DNA of 64,000 nt. Source: Sepiola atlantica (lineage: Eukaryota; Mollusca; Cephalopoda; Sepiida; Sepiolidae). Each line of letters opens with the position of its first letter. The stretch's first letter is position 1. The notes under the pieces are model-generated. The model had not been told where the DNA came from. It saw only the letters and a program-made list of their open reading frames with translations, and did no database searches. This document shows positions 22,812-34,705 of this stretch, in pieces. A program made the position numbers and the translations under genes. Location of the stretch: the NCBI GenBank assembly GCA_963556195.1, contig OY744533.1, positions 48,216,749 through 48,280,748 on the forward strand. The letters are read 5' to 3'.

Positions 22812-23427
22812 CAGTGGTTCTGAACCTGTGGGGAATTCCCCACTGGTGGGGAATGGCGGAGTTGCCAAGTGGGGAATGACCGGCCGGACAGAAGAACCAC
22901 TGCTTGCATCAAGGACGATGACACAACCGCTCAAAGAAGCGCTTGAGACGGCGATCGGGCTTGTGAATTTTGTCAAAGCGAGCGCCCGACTATTTCGACG
23001 GTTGTGCCAGAATATGGAATCCGACGACGAAGGACTGCTATTCCACTAATGGCGGCGCTCACACTACTGGTTGCATTTCCCTCTACCTACCTGTGCGAGT
23101 CGGCGTTTTCGAGCATGGTTGAGATCAAAAACAAATCGCGAAACCGCCTGATTGACCTTGAATCTGATTTGCGCTGCGCTATTTCAAGGGTGGAACCGAA
23201 CATTGAGGCACTTGTCAAGGCAAAACAAATGCAAAAGTCTCATTAACCTGTATGCGTCTAGTGCTAGTATTACATTTTTTGTATGCTTTTTATAGGCCAA
23301 ATATATTTTTAAAAAAACATAACGAATCTTTTCGTATGTATTTAATTCCATGTGATAACTGTGGTGGGAATGGAGAGCTGGCTCACTAAATAGTGGGGAA
23401 TTGGAGAAAAAAGGTTAAGAACCACTG
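22812..23427 (+). mobile_element. hAT transposon deletion derivative with 8-bp TSD
   Basis: The left end CAGTGGTTCTGAACCT and the right end AGGTTAAGAACCACTG are inverted repeats with one mismatch, the classic hAT/Charlie-type terminus. The element is flanked by an identical 8-bp duplication ATCTAAAG (22804-22811 and 23428-23435), the hAT target-site length. At 616 bp it is far shorter than an autonomous element (usually above 2.5 kb). The inside holds two separated pieces of transposase coding sequence. Sub-terminal GGGGAATTCCCCAC is itself palindromic. Confidence 0.95.
22928..23246 (+). pseudogene. hAT transposase remnant (joined internal and C-terminal pieces)
   Basis: Up to 23046 one frame reads VNFVKASARLFRRLCQNMES then a LLFH motif, a mid-transposase segment. 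It then stops. From about 23048 another frame gives [15 protein letters not shown] and [12 protein letters not shown], the hAT C-terminal dimerisation region of the ZBED/Charlie type, ending near 23243. Most of the catalytic domain and the N-terminal BED finger are missing. The abrupt junction near 23046 is the internal deletion. No active transposase is possible. Confidence 0.85.
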
Positions 23428-23559
23428 ATCTAAAGTGTTGTTAATTTAATAATGCGTATACGGATTGTATTTTTATTTAATTTGGCTAATAATTCGATAT
23501 CATAATTTATTATAAATTATTTTATATTTAGCGAAAGTCTGTAAAAAACATTAAAATAA

Positions 23560-23970
23560 AGAATGGTATTCATTTTCTACTGCATCATTGTTTTGGTTTT
23601 CAAATGTTAATATTAAATATTCATATACATGGATGCTTCTTAAGATATGATCAATTTCCTTATTCAAACACGCGCCAACCAGTGCATCACATCGCTCGGA
23701 CTTGACTTTACTTTAACCTGTCGTCTTTAATACCATAGCGCCCATTTTTTTGTTTCGACGTTGGATCCTCCTCCTTAGGGATAAAATAAAGAAAAAGAAA
23801 AAGTCTTGCTTGAAAATGATATATTTATCGAAAGTCTTGCTTACAAAAAAATAAAAATAAATGAGTTTATTCATTTTATATTAGATCATTGTTTTGGTTT
23901 TCAAATTTTAATATAAAATATTGATATACATGGATGTTTCTTAAGATGCTATCAATTTCCTTATTATAAA
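23560..23970 (+). repeat. Diverged direct repeat, about 295 bp apart
   Basis: Copies at about 23565-23665 and 23860-23970 share ATCATTGTTTTGGTTTTCAAA and AT.TACATGGATG.TTCTTAAGAT..TATCAATTTCCTTATT. Non-coding; probably an old tandem duplication. Confidence 0.75.
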
Positions 23971-24894
23971 TTGTTTAATAAAAAAAATGTGGATCAAATT
24001 TAATTATGAGTAACTACCCCCCTTCCACATGTGTACGAGCATGCGTGATCGGTGTCAAACGAAAGGAAAGTATCAAAGCGAACACATAGGGAAAATGCGA
24101 TCGAATACTTTATAAATTTGAAAAAAGAAAATAATCGTTAAGTGTCTGTAATTACAAGCAAGTAGAAGCGTGATAGTTTTTCAATCCGCGGCTCATTTAG
24201 TAAACACGTAAGTTTACTAAACCGTATGCATACACAATAGCATGTGTATATTTTTTAACCGATTCCTATAGATATAGCAGCCATCTGAAACTTCGTAGTT
24301 CAGAAACAAGAGAAAGATTTTATCAGCTTATCAGCAACGTGTTGTTAGCGATTTCCTGTCTGTGACGTCACATCCGGAACAAGTAGCTCTAATTCTACTA
24401 TTTCACTTCTAATGGAATTTTCCGATTTGTCTTTACTTTAGTCTTATCTGATAAATTCCGTTTTTAACATTATTTTAACACACCCACATCCAATCTGGCG
24501 ACATTACAAGTCTGTTTACTAAAGTTGCCCGCCCGATTAAAACGAAAATGATTTCCCGACATATTAAATTGAATTTCTCGATAATTACATTAACACGAAC
24601 CTTTGATCTTTATTGTTTGGAACGAAAGACGTCGATGGTGATTAATTGAGTTATTCTAATAGAATGGAAACTTCATTTTGGTAAGAAAGCCATAAAACAT
24701 TTAACGATTTCTTCACACATTCGTTAAAATATTCCAAGAATATTTATTCAATAAAACTTTTTTACTAAGTAAAGAAGTTTTATTGAAATACCATAAATCA
24801 ATGTTGTTAAGTTATATGTTAAAGAGATATATATAACACCGAGAACGGATAAAAACAAAAACATAAACCAGTCGTTAGACAGCACACCTCCGCC
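23971..24894. other. No gene recognised; one promoter-like motif pair
   Basis: AT-rich apart from the CRE/ETS-like pair at 24363-24379. No open frame with a recognisable domain. Confidence 0.35.
24363..24379. promoter_or_regulatory. CRE + ETS-like motif pair
   Basis: A perfect palindromic TGACGTCA (24363-24370) is followed one base later by ATCCGGAA, an ETS-type site. Such pairs occur in animal core promoters. No exon or open frame lies nearby, so function is only possible. Confidence 0.3.
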
Positions 24895-25086
24895 TAAAAA
24901 CGTAAGGATGGGTCGAAGTCTAATCTGAGACTTACTTCTCAATATTGTCTGAAGTATTCGCGAAATTATGTCATGGAAACGTTGATAACTGGAAAACTAT
25001 TTTTCTGATCAGGCTGAAATTTTGCATGATGGTTACTGTTATCAAAAAGCATCAGATCCATACATCAAATTTGGAAAAATCGGAAT
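24895..25086 (+). repeat. AGGTCA-family repeat, copy 2, first part
   Basis: Matches copy 3 (reverse, 55860-56040) and copy 1: GAAGTATTCGCGA, GATCAGGCT.AAATTTTGCAT, TACTGTTATCAAA and CAGATCCATACATCAAATTTGG. Homology stops near 25086 and resumes at 26025, so the copy is split by an inserted block. Confidence 0.7.
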
Positions 25087-25094
25087 GTCAAAGA

Positions 25095-25480
25095 TCTGTG
25101 GCAAGCATATATCAGATATAAGATTAGTTTGTTCTTGGCCTTTTTGCTAATTTGTATTATCTGTTTCGATGGATACTGCACCCCATAGACTGGTATTGTC
25201 TTGGCCTTCGGGGCTTGATTTACGCCGGTGTATGGGCCTGTCCTGTGCAGTTCTAGGAGGTCCACCCTCCTAGGCTTCGCCTCCCCTCTTTGGGGAGGAG
25301 TAGGTTTATTGCTTACTGCCTGAGGCGCCCCTACCGGGGAATGCCGACGGGGCTGCCCAGGCAATTTTTAAACCCCACTTTCCCGACTCGACCTTGGGGC
25401 ACATCTTACTTGTGGGAGTAAGATAAAAACTGACCTTGTGCCTAACTCCTGGAGAGGAGTAAATCAATAACGACGTAGTC
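25095..25480 (+). repeat. LTR-family relic
   Basis: Reverse-orientation match to the LTR at 2460-3195: GAGGAGTAGGTTTATTGCTTACTGCCTGAGGCGCC, then GGGGAATGCC.ACGGGG.TGCCCAGGC. It ends with CTCCTGGAGAGGAGTAAAT, the hairpin tail shared with the SINE at 17829. No internal retroelement coding adjoins in this orientation, so it is a solo or truncated LTR. Confidence 0.6.
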
Positions 25481-25514
25481 AGGCGAGGTCTCGACTCAGC
25501 AGGTTATGCATCAG

Positions 25515-25888
25515 TCCTTGACGGGATGACTGTGTTTGCTTTCCGAGCCGGAAAGCCGCTGATCTGGGACGCCACTTGTTCCGACTCCTGTTCACCAGCA
25601 AGGATTGCCGAATCCGCGGTGAAGCCCGGCCCGGCGGCTCTGCTCGCCGAAACTAGGAAGCGCGGAAAATACAGCTCGCTCACTGACCGTTTCGTCTTCC
25701 AACCAATTTCAGTGGAAACGTCGGGTGTGCTTGGCCCCGAGGCTGTTAAATTTTTTCAGGACATTGGACGGAGGATTTCAACGTCTAGGTACGAGCCCCG
25801 TGAGTCAGCCTGGTTGTTCCAACGTATCTCCCTGGCTATCGTTCGTGGCAGCGCTATGTCAGTAACGGCGGTGTCACTTCCGTTCTAA
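25515..25888 (+). pseudogene. C-terminal fragment of a retroelement protein (nuclease-like)
   Basis: The frame begins DGMTVFAFRAGKPLIWDATC and contains AETRKRGKYSSL, FVFQPISVETSG and FQDIGRRI, ending near 25885 in a stop. I recognise this pattern (DGMT, VWD.TC.D, AE..K..KY, ETFG.WG, LG.R.....) as the C-terminal part of proteins carried by reverse-transcriptase elements in many invertebrates. The spaced D and E/K residues are compatible with a restriction-endonuclease-like fold, which is inference. No RT domain precedes it, so it is truncated. It lies inside the block that splits the AGGTCA repeat, and its relatively high GC differs from its surroundings. Confidence 0.6.
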
Positions 25889-26024
25889 TCGTCATCTGTT
25901 AACTCTCTCTTTCTGTCTCCCCCCTCTCTATCTACCTGTGTATGTATCTGCCTCTTTGCTTCTTTTCCTCTCACTAACTTGCCAGAGATTGTTGTCAAGT
26001 TGAGTTAATAATAAAATGAAGAAA

Positions 26025-26265
26025 ATGTTTTAAAGAAAAGATACGAGACGTCATTGGTTATAATATGGGGCAAGTAGCGAGTCTTCACAGTGATCTTTAT
26101 CTTGAAATTGAACCTAGATCTCTCAAAATTAATTATATTATAACCGATATTTGTAACAAGTTTCGTGACCATTGATTAAACGATGTGGACGGTATGCTAT
26201 AAACCAACAAACAAACAAACTCAACCGTAAACATAACGTACGTCTAGGCAGAGGTAATAAACACG
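26025..26265 (+). repeat. AGGTCA-family repeat, copy 2, second part
   Basis: Continues the homology broken at 25086: GAGACGTCATTGG.TA.AATATGGG.CAAGTAGCGAGTCTT and AACCTAGATCTCTC.AAATTAA, with the terminal AACATAACGT...GAGGTAATAA. Confidence 0.65.
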
Positions 26266-26269
26266 AAAA

Positions 26270-27254
26270 TATATAATATTTATAACCCTCCCTTGGTACT
26301 ACGCGGTGTGACCAGCCCCGAGTTATGTTGTCTTACAATTATTACAACTACCAGAAAGTTTCCTAAGGATATAAAAAGGAAAACCCAAATTTGAATATTT
26401 TATATACTCTTTGTTTATCAGCATATGTTCCATTACTATTTAAAACTTCAAAATATTCCCGCGGACATGTTGCACCTCAAACCTCACTTTTTAGTCAGAA
26501 TCATATCCTACATCCATATGATCATTTTTATGTGACTATCCGGATCTTTGGTGGACCCCACTACGCTCCTATTAGACAAGTACGTTAACCATTGTTCAAA
26601 TTTATACTATAACAAACTTTATTACTGTCTGTCCGGGAACGCAATTGACAGCGAATATATCAATAATTGCACGTGTGTGTCTGTAATAATAAAAGGACAA
26701 TTCCATTTTGTAGGTAAATTAATAAAGGAAAATTTTCCATTAGAAGTTTAGTTTATAAAATTTGGCTAACGTATCAGGAAGTTACGTTACAGACAGGAAG
26801 TCTCCAGTGATACGTTGCGGATAATCTGATATAATGTTGATTCGTCCTCCTATGTAGATCGGTTGGGTTAATATGTATACTATATACTGTAAATAAAATT
26901 AAAACAACAGAAGAATGCTTAAATACCAAATGAATGTATGCTGTTATTATTAATAAATTTTACAACCTGCAACAAAAAGAAAGGGAAGAAGAAAAAGTTC
27001 AACGTCACTGTTAGGTATACTAATGCCATGGTCATCATTACGGTTACGACGAATTACTACCATTGCTACGTGTTATGAAAACAACAACACTTCAGCTGTT
27101 GATTTGAATATCTTAATCGGCTCCATAAACTCGGCACACGTATATGTATAGATTTGCATCGTGTCTCAAATGAAAAAATATCTCACTTTTTGCATCATAA
27201 TTATCAGATGAGTTCTGACTTGTTTGCTTATGTATCTGAAATTACCAAGTAAAC
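26270..27254. other. Nothing recognised
   Basis: Two short overlapping frames at 26391-26751 have no recognisable domain. Otherwise AT-rich sequence. Confidence 0.35.
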
Positions 27255-27420
27255 CCATACATATGCAAGGCAATGGCTGAATCCTTAGAAAATGACTTCT
27301 AGTGGAATGGGACCCCAAAATAGATGGTTACATTTAATGCTACGAATATAAAGCCTCTTTTCTTTTAGCAATTATAAGAAACCTTTCAAACCACCGATTG
27401 CTAAAGTTAATAGCATCCTA
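27255..27420 (+). mobile_element. Fragment of the jockey/CR1-like LINE
   Basis: About 150 bp closely matches 28010-28145 (GCAATGGCTGAATCCTTAGA, GTGGAATGGG, TGGTTACATTTAATGCTACGA). It is the segment just after the RT catalytic box. It is a separate broken copy lying 0.75 kb upstream of the longer one, in the same orientation. Confidence 0.7.
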
Positions 27421-27689
27421 CCTCAAATGCTTTACTTGTGTATGAGTACCAAAAACGAAAATTCTGTAAACAAAATCGTTGATTCATTGATTGTATTCTT
27501 TACAATCTTTAGTTAATTCATAAAAACACAATTTATAAAAAAAATGTTAATTTTCACGTGAGAAAAAATTATTTCATTGATATTCTTCATCAAAAAAATG
27601 AATAAATTGTCATAAAAATAAACATATAGGGACTGTGTTTCTTTCATTCATTTTTCCTGTTGAAACGCCGCCTCGTTTGGATTTTGACG

Positions 27690-28800
27690 CCGGTTCGTTT
27701 TGATTCGACTTTTGGGGCTGATTACGTATTTCTGCGCCGACAAAAATCGATGTTATCTGGTTCAAAAGCTGTACCAGTACCAACAATTGATTAAATTCAA
27801 AAGAAAGATCCAGGTTGTCCTCGATGGCCGTTCATCCAAACAACATGAGATAAATGCAGGTGTACCTCAGGGATCGATCCTTGGACCTTTATTGCTCCTG
27901 ATTTTAATAGACGACCTCCGTGATGACATTGTGTTTGAGATGGGTATATTTGCTGACGACAACGCGTTCTACTCTCGTCATGTAGGTAAAATGGACGCGT
28001 ACATACCCGAGGAAATGGCTGAATCCTTAGAAAGTGACCGCCAATCTGTAGTGGAATGGGGTCATAAATGGATGGTAACATTTAATGCTGCTAAGACAAA
28101 GCTCCTTTCCTTCAACAGCTACAAAAAACATATTTAACCACCAGTTGCGATGACAAATAACACCCTGCCTGAGAGTCCAACGTCCAAACTTCTCGGCCTA
28201 ACATTCACAGGTAACATGAATTGGAACAAATACATAGAAGAGATTGCCGAGGCTGCTGAAAAGAAAATCAGCTCTCTCTACTGGGCTAGAAAACTTCTCA
28301 CACCTGACAGTATCCTATATCTCTACAAAACTACCATCCGCCCATGCATGGAGTATTTTTGTCACATCTGGGCTTGTACACCATCCATTAGTCTCTCCCT
28401 CTTAGACAAGGTCCAAAAAAGAGTCGCTAATCTAATAGGTCCCTCACTATCTATCAAGCTTCAGCCCTGTCCCATCGCCGCAATGTTGCATACTTATGCT
28501 TGTATTACAAGTACTTCAATGGAATGTGCGCCGATGAACTTGCTGCTCTGGTGCTCCTTCGATGTAAATACACTCGACCAACCCGATAATAAGCTAAATC
28601 CAATCTATTCACTGTGGAGGTCCCCAGATGCCGAAGAGCGTTCTACTCTAATAGCTTCTTTCCCCGAGCTCTCGGCATTTGGAACTCCATCCCTGCTACC
28701 TGTTTCCCCGACTGTACCGACATGCAGAAATTTAAAACTAATGTGAACAAGCATCTCGCTGCACAGCTCGCTTCAAAACTTTCACTCTAATTCTTAGTAA
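27690..28800 (+). pseudogene. Jockey/CR1-like LINE reverse transcriptase, 3' half
   Basis: The first frame (to 28137) contains GVPQGSILGPLLLL (RT block 4) and an ADD catalytic box within GIFADDNAFY, then the thumb segment KWMVTFNAAKTK. A stop at 28135 separates a second frame, 28150-28746, with LLGLTFTGNMNW, YKTTIRPCMEYFCHIW and LLDKVQKRVANLI, the usual C-terminal region of these LINEs. The N-terminal RT, endonuclease and ORF1 are missing. The two frames are split by one stop, and the last part drifts out of frame. It is a 5'-truncated, inactive copy. Confidence 0.8.
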
Positions 28801-28869
28801 CTCCTTATGTCTACAGTAGCAATTGGCCTTGTGAACTAAGTTTTTTTAATTATTATAACTAGTTCCACA

Positions 28870-30672
<1,803 letters not shown>

Positions 30673-30912
30673 GTATTACGACACACCGGTAAACCACATC
30701 TTTATGTGTGCAATTATTATTAACAAGACATGTACTTTTAGTCGTGCAGTTACACGACCCATTTATTGAGCCAATTTTTTTACAAGTTTGGAGTTTCTTA
30801 ATCTTATAATTAGACACAATTATTTTTCGACTTAGATTTAGGACTGTAGAATAAGTAATCTGTGTTTTATTTTTATTTATCTTATATTTATATTATACAT
30901 TTTATATTTATA

Positions 30913-31200
30913 CTAGCAGGCCTACCCGGCGTTGCTCGGGGTCATAAAAACATAAAATAGAAGAAAAATCGTGTGTGTAACATCTTTATGTTCAAACTTC
31001 TATTCCCCCTCTCTCTATAGCCGTATGTTTATCTTTCTACTTTTCTTTTTCCTGGTCGCCCCATTTCACCGCTACTTTCTCATTTTGCCTTTTGCGAAAG
31101 CTGTTCCTTCCCCACCATTCTTCTTCCGTTGCCCAGGGCAAAAGTATGACATATTTCTATAAAAAGTATCATCTCTGCCTGCACCTTCTATATAGGTACT
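30913..31200 (-). mobile_element. Helitron-like non-autonomous element, 3' end
   Basis: On the minus strand it ends CCCGAGCAACGCCGGGTAGG then CCTGCTAG|T, a GC hairpin followed by CTAG as in Helitrons. The adjoining body (AACATCTTTATGTTC...TTCTATT...CTCTCTCTAT reversed) is similar to the 3' 150 bp of the elements at 42147-42606 and 63500-63716. Its other side merges into (TA)n at 31206, so the 5' end is not defined. Confidence 0.5.

Positions 31201-31205
<5 letters not shown>

Positions 31206-31288
<83 letters not shown>
31206..31288. repeat. (TA)n microsatellite
   Basis: About 41 TA units. Confidence 0.95.
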
Positions 31289-31291
<3 letters not shown>

Positions 31292-31779
31292 GTACTCCAA
31301 TTAATGTTTGCATCCATAGGGTTAAAAGATACAAATAATCCTTACTGTGAGTTGATATAAAAGTTCTCAATAATAAATTAAGCTGATTAATAGTCATAAA
31401 GAATTTTATTTATAAAAACATCTTTTGGCTACACATTTGCAAAACATGTTCCGGTCACAGCTACGGGAAGCCAAACCTCTTCAAGGCCAACGTATTTTCT
31501 TTACGCCTTCTAGCTAATTAAAACAAATAAAGTAATAAAAACTTTAATTAATTTATTTATTTATTTATGGATGAATAAATAAATTAATTAATAGTGATTT
31601 ATATTTTAAGGTGATTTGAATTGATCATGTGTTCAATTTAAAAAGTAATTTTGTCTTATTCTATTAAATAAAGGCGTAACGAAACACGTTTGCGTTAAAG
31701 AGATCTAATTTCTCATAGCTGTAACTGAAACATATTTTGCAAATGTGGAGCGAAATAATATTTGTATGAATATATATAA
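31289..31779. other. Nothing recognised
   Basis: AT-rich sequence with no identified feature. Confidence 0.35.
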
Positions 31780-31993
31780 TGCTCATTAGGTAAAACTGAT
31801 TCGAGCTCCGGTCATTTGCAATGTTTACATTTCGTTACATTGAGATATTCCTTACATTCAGTCAGTGTCGCATGATGGCGTAGGTTAGCATCGCCGACTG
31901 TCAGCTCGACGGTTGCGTTTCGATCCCGGCAGTAACTGGTCTAGCCGCACTGATGAGCTGTGAAACAGCGAAACAGTCTGTATGTGGATGACT
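31780..31993 (+). mobile_element. tRNA-derived SINE with (TA)n tail, copy 2
   Basis: Contains an A-box-like TGGCGTAGGTTAGCATCG and a B-box-like GTTTCGATCCCGG, then GCGAAACAGTCTGTATGTGG ATGAC running straight into (TA)n. Similarity to 54455-54627 extends about 90 bp upstream of the tRNA-like head (GGTAAAACT.ATTCGAGCT, CAATGTTTACAT, TTACATTCAG.CAGTGTCG), so the mobile unit is longer than the tRNA part or both sit in a larger repeat. Confidence 0.75.
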
Positions 31994-32008
31994 ATATATA
32001 TATATATA

Positions 32009-32079
<71 letters not shown>
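31993..32079. repeat. (TA)n(GA)n microsatellite
   Basis: About 23 TA units with one C interruption, then about 19 GA units. It is the tail of the preceding SINE. Confidence 0.95.
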
Positions 32080-32080
<1 letters not shown>

Positions 32081-32995
32081 ACAGATATTATTACGAGAGA
32101 TTCTTATTATGATTCGAATTTTTCTTCCTATTATATGTCTCATTAGTTTTTTTCTTCTTTCTAATGATTATTAATTATTTTCGTTGTTAAGTATTGCTTG
32201 GATTTTATGACTTGTCGTTTGTTTCCTGCAATTATTTCTTATGGGTAAACATGGCAGGAAGTTTATTTTTTAATCGAATCTTTCGGGAATAAAAAATGAA
32301 AACAAACACAACTCGTCTCATAATGGACACGAGTGCCGCCGAAGGGAAAAAAACCCACTGTATTAATTCACACTTCTCTCATTAAAATGAAATAATTAAT
32401 ACGACTCTCGTTTGACTTATAATTAGTGTAGTCTTAATGTCTACTTTGGATGGAAAAAAATAGAGAAAGCGAAAGTGATATATTTGTCGTTATATATATA
32501 GTTTTTTTAACGCCCCAATTGGATTTTTTAAAACTATATATTTAACAATATATTAACTATATCCCTGTCTCTAAATACACGACTGATTTAATAAACAAAA
32601 CGGTGAGTAACAGTGATCTGTAATTAATTTTCTGTCGTCATTTATTTCTTACAACAAAATCTTACAACATATATATATGTATTTTTTAATTTTGTAACAC
32701 AAAGTACTTATAATAGCTCAATAGATTAAAGCCAGAGCTATGCTATATTTAGTATTTTTATATAGTTCAATACCACATCATTATCACAGAGGACAGATTC
32801 ACGTCATTTTTTCCAACTTATTTTTTATTTCGCAGACAATTGTTTCGGATAACATCGAGATATTTGTAAAATAATTCTATGCATTTATTTTTTTGTGTGT
32901 GGCTATCCTCAGTGCAAATTGTACAAAAACAAATTTAAGAAACTTTTAAAAACTTGGCGATTATAGCCAGGAATTACAGTCAATGTTCATTATCA

Positions 32996-32998
<3 letters not shown>
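32080..32998. other. Nothing recognised
   Basis: AT-rich. A short imperfect inverted pair (TATATAGTTTTTTTAACG / TTTTTAAAACTATATA) surrounds 32515. No genes. Confidence 0.35.

Positions 32999-33038
<40 letters not shown>
32999..33038. repeat. (TA)n microsatellite
   Basis: About 20 TA units. Confidence 0.95.
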
Positions 33039-33041
<3 letters not shown>

Positions 33042-33099
33042 GGAATTATGGTCCCTTTTAATTTTTTTTAAATAACATGTACGTATCCTATCTTTTTAT

Positions 33100-33570
33100 A
33101 TTCCTAATCATTCATCATCGGCTATCATTATTAATCTAACTATTCATAAAATTTAAGTATATATTTTTACTGACCATCTTTGTTATTTTCGTCCGGTTAT
33201 TTTATTTTTTCTTTATTTTTTTTAGTTATTATTTTTCTTCTTTCATTTTATTATCCTTTTTATTCGCACGTGTTGTGTCGGTAAATTTAGGTGACTTCCG
33301 TTTTCCCCATATCACCGGAAGTATGCCGACTATTCTATTTTCTAGCCAATCAATAACTAATATTCTTAACTATTCAATATTTGCTATAATTATTATTCTA
33401 AATATTTGTAAAGTAAGACATATATTTTTTCACCGATCACCTTTAATTATTTTCACCCTATTTTTTCGTTCGGTTTTCAATTATCTTATTCTTATTTTCC
33501 CTTCCTTTCGTTATATTATACGTTTTCATCGGTGGGCTTAGGTGACTTCGGTTTTGCCCCAATTACTCAT
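33100..33570 (+). repeat. Diverged tandem duplication, unit about 250 bp
   Basis: Two units each run from TA.TATTTTT.AC.GA.CA.CTTT through CTTAGGTGACTTC.GTTTT.CCCCA. The GGTGACTTC marker occurs at about 33286 and 33540. Non-coding; possibly the tail region of a retroelement. Confidence 0.6.
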
Positions 33571-33637
33571 CAATTTTCAAACCGATATATTAAGGAATAG
33601 GATCCGAGCCTTGTTTTCCTTTTCTTTTTTGTCTGTT

Positions 33638-33639
<2 letters not shown>

Positions 33640-33728
<89 letters not shown>
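33640..33728. repeat. (TA)n microsatellite
   Basis: About 44 uninterrupted TA units abutting the left arm of the inverted repeat. Confidence 0.95.
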
Positions 33729-33732
<4 letters not shown>

Positions 33733-33951
33733 TATAAAAAGAAAAACTATACACACATTAAGGTTGTACACATAATAACTTATTTCGACCCCTTTAATTA
33801 GGTCTCCCTAGATGTATAGACAACCACGTCAAAAAAAAAGGTTTTTTTTGACGTGGTTGTCTATACATCTGAGGAGACCTAATTAACGGGGTCGAAATAA
33901 GTTATTATGTGTACAACCTTAATGTATGTATAGTTTTTCTTTTTATAATTC
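33729..33951. mobile_element. Inverted pair of Penelope-type ends
   Basis: Near-perfect inverted repeat with arms of about 110 bp and centre at 33840. Each arm carries a hammerhead-like core. On the plus strand in the right arm it is CTGAGGA (33869-33875), stem GACC/GGTC (33876-33879 and 33890-33893) and GAAA (33894-33897). The left arm has a mutated copy on the minus strand (CTAGGGA). An identical layout is seen at 60927-61229. No protein coding. Confidence 0.6.
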
Positions 33952-34019
33952 TGTTTTGCTCTGTTTAAATTACATTGAGCTCTGTTATTCAGATTCTCTA
34001 CACAAAATTGAAATCTACA

Positions 34020-34021
<2 letters not shown>

Positions 34022-34077
<56 letters not shown>
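34022..34077. repeat. (TA)n microsatellite
   Basis: About 28 TA units. Confidence 0.95.
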
Positions 34078-34081
<4 letters not shown>

Positions 34082-34289
34082 AAAGAAAAAAGGCTCTTAT
34101 CTTGTACTGCATTTCATCCATGTTTCTATTTGTTCTTTTCCTTTTATTCCTTTTTCTTCTCCACAATTTCCCCAATTAACGCACGCGCTGCATAATTCTT
34201 TCAAATAGTTACTCCCGTGGCAAAAACGTCTCGTTTTTTTTTGTCTTTTTTCCTATGTTTTGCCGTTATTTAATAAATTTCAAATCTTC

Positions 34290-34335
34290 ACTTTTTTCGA
34301 AGACGTTCGTTTATTTGAACGAAACCGGTATATCT
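34290..34335 (+). ncRNA. Degenerate hammerhead-like motif
   Basis: TCGAAGA (34297-34303), a stem CGTTC/GAACG (34304-34308 and 34317-34321), then GAAA and the self-complementary ACCGGT. The layout is that of the Penelope-end motif at 53873, but the catalytic CTGATGA is altered at two positions, so cleavage is unlikely. A (TA)n tract follows 110 bp downstream, as at 53.9-54.0 kb. Confidence 0.35.
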
Positions 34336-34440
34336 CTTGTTTGATAAGGTCTTCCTGTGTCTAATTGTGTTTCTTCTTTGTATTTTTCAAATATCATGTT
34401 TTCACGGCACTTCATTTTATGATATGTCGTGTATTTTATC

Positions 34441-34443
<3 letters not shown>

Positions 34444-34508
<65 letters not shown>
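34444..34508. repeat. (TA)n microsatellite
   Basis: About 32 TA units. Confidence 0.95.
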
Positions 34509-34510
<2 letters not shown>

Positions 34511-34705
34511 CAAAATCAGTCTCATTATCGCTTCTTTGTCATCGATAGCTCTCTTCCTACAAATTAAATAGTTAATACTATTTTGATATTACCATATACT
34601 TTTCGTTCGAGTATGTTTCTTAAGTAAAAATGCTGTTTCCATTCGATTTTATTGTAACGAATATTTCTATTATTCTTCCTATGCACCGGTTTTCAGTGAA
34701 ACAGT

